Part shown: positions 62,915 to 64,000 of the stretch, in pieces
Layout of the letters: every line of letters starts with the position of its first letter
Position numbering within the stretch: the stretch's first letter is position 1
Assembly: GCA_028551475.1 (NCBI GenBank)
Contig: CM052357.1
Span: 28,789,745 to 28,853,744, forward strand
DNA length: 64,000 bases
Direction: 5' to 3'
From: Casuarina equisetifolia
Lineage: Eukaryota; Streptophyta; Magnoliopsida; Fagales; Casuarinaceae
Notes under the pieces: generated by a model
Database searches by the model: none
What the model saw: the letters and a program-made list of their open reading frames with translations, nothing else
Told to the model about the DNA's origin: nothing
Program-made: the position numbers and the translations under genes

Positions 62915-63160
62915 GTTCATGCAGTCATTTTCAAATGCAGTCCCAGGATGTTTATGCTCACCACCTTCCATTATGAAAATGCATATATAAATACATAACA
63001 GAAGGATGTAGAAATTAAATAACTAAAAACCCTACTTGTCAATGCTGTTGCTTTAACTAGCACTTTACGTCCCATGTTGATGTTGTCTATGTCGCTCAAA
63101 GTAAGTCCTTCGTAGATCCACGAAATAAACCGAAAAAGATGAAGAAGGATACATGTTCAA
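62915..63160 (+). repeat. Second copy of the SET gene 3' flank
   Basis: This aligns with 59505-59770; shared stretches include aaccctacttgtcaatgctg, ctatgtcgctcaaa and acatgttcaa. Order and orientation match the parent gene, supporting a decayed tandem duplicate together with 60350-60623. Confidence 0.85.
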
Positions 63161-63269
63161 AAAACTATTTAGTTTCTAGCTCATTTTAACTTTTCGAAGT
63201 GTTTGAATTTGGAGTGAAAATTAATAATATTAAATTGGTCTTTTTTTAAATAAATTCTATTATTCTACG

Positions 63270-64000
63270 TATATCTTAAGAATATTTTAGAGATTATTCT
63301 CTTTTGCATTAGTAGATATCTCTAGTAATATTTGATTAGGATTCATTTCAGTATTAGTTTAAAACTAAAAAATAATAGGAAAACCTAGTAGGGTAAAAAA
63401 CTTAGTAGCCCACAACTCATGATGGCAATAGCTTGTGCCTTGTGAGAGTAGTAGCTTATGCCTCATAAGCATAGCAATTAGAGAACATTGTTTTGTGTAG
63501 CAGCCACCAACTAAGAGAGCATCCAATACATAGATAATAAGGATGCAATTTGATGGAGGAATTGTTGTGAATATTAAGAATAGTTGAGTGTGAGTTATAT
63601 ATGTCTTGTAAACCACACTTTTATGTTCTCCTGAAAAACTTTAATAAAAGTAGAAGAGATCAATAGTTGTACCAATAATAGTGAACATAGGACATTATGT
63701 CATCTAAAACACTTTAAATCTTCTCACTCTTATGTGTTTATGACTTGATCTATACATTTATGTGTTTGTGCAATGAGTTATTTTGTACAACAATTGGTAC
63801 TAGAGTTAGGTTTCAAGTTTGAAAGCATTGCACAAGATTGATCTAGATTGGTGTTTAACAAGAGATGGGTATTCTTCTCTTTGGTAGTCTTTTCATATAA
63901 AAAAATTGGCCTTTGGTGTGAAAAGAAAAACATGTTTTCACTTCCATACGATGGATGAAAAATGTTTTGGGGAAAAGAATACCAGGTATGAGATCCTCAT
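63270..64000 (+). mobile_element. Ty1/copia element entering from the right (LTR and leader)
   Basis: tggtactagagt at 63795-63806 matches the Met-type primer site TGGTATCAGAGC at 9 of 12 positions. The preceding 500 or so bases (roughly 63270-63794) have the look of a copia LTR, with a probable transcript 3' end region near 63590-63650. Internal sequence continues past the window end. The LTR start is not defined. Confidence 0.5.

Overview
The window is nuclear DNA from a flowering plant, most likely a eudicot. Spliced GT-AG genes, AT-rich spacers full of decayed retroelements, a plant-type 40S ribosomal protein gene and plant-specific DUF247 genes all point this way. I cannot name the species.

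Layout. 1-3204 is the 5' part of a minus-strand Ty3/gypsy element of the Athila kind (gag, tRNA-Asp primer site, long LTR). 3230-13960 is mostly degenerate repeats: LINE 3' ends and a dead copia element with a LINE nested inside it. 13961-40250 is a tandem array built on three intact minus-strand DUF247 (UPF0481) genes, called A (13961-15568), B (27494-29119) and C (34087-35712). Each gene carries a similar proximal promoter and a similar distal block. A 6.1 kb copia element (18844-24940) sits between A and B with a perfect 5-bp target duplication, and unit B keeps the matching empty site. Without copia the A-B spacing is about 7.4 kb, close to the B-C spacing of 6.6 kb. A block at 3230-4095 matches the 3' flank of gene C and is probably a relic of another unit.

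The right third holds two expressed-looking genes on the plus strand. RPS11 (uS17) spans 40430-42347 in six coding exons and encodes 159 aa. A trithorax-type histone methyltransferase spans 44365-59308; I could phase 18 coding exons to 2075 aa, with PHD, extended PHD, SET and post-SET modules at the C-terminus. Downstream of it lie broken pieces: a copy of its exon 4 plus part of intron 4 (60350-60623), the last three exons of a neurochondrin-like gene on the minus strand (61172-61839), and a second copy of the methyltransferase 3' flank (62915-63160). These suggest a tandem duplicate that has almost vanished. The window ends inside the LTR and leader of another copia element.

The genes form no operon or shared pathway. 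RPS11 is translation housekeeping, the SET protein is chromatin regulation, and the DUF247 proteins are membrane-anchored proteins of unknown biochemistry. The DUF247 array, with its duplicated cis modules and small promoter and start-codon differences, is the most notable system here. All homology calls come from reading motifs and comparing stretches by eye; no database search was run.
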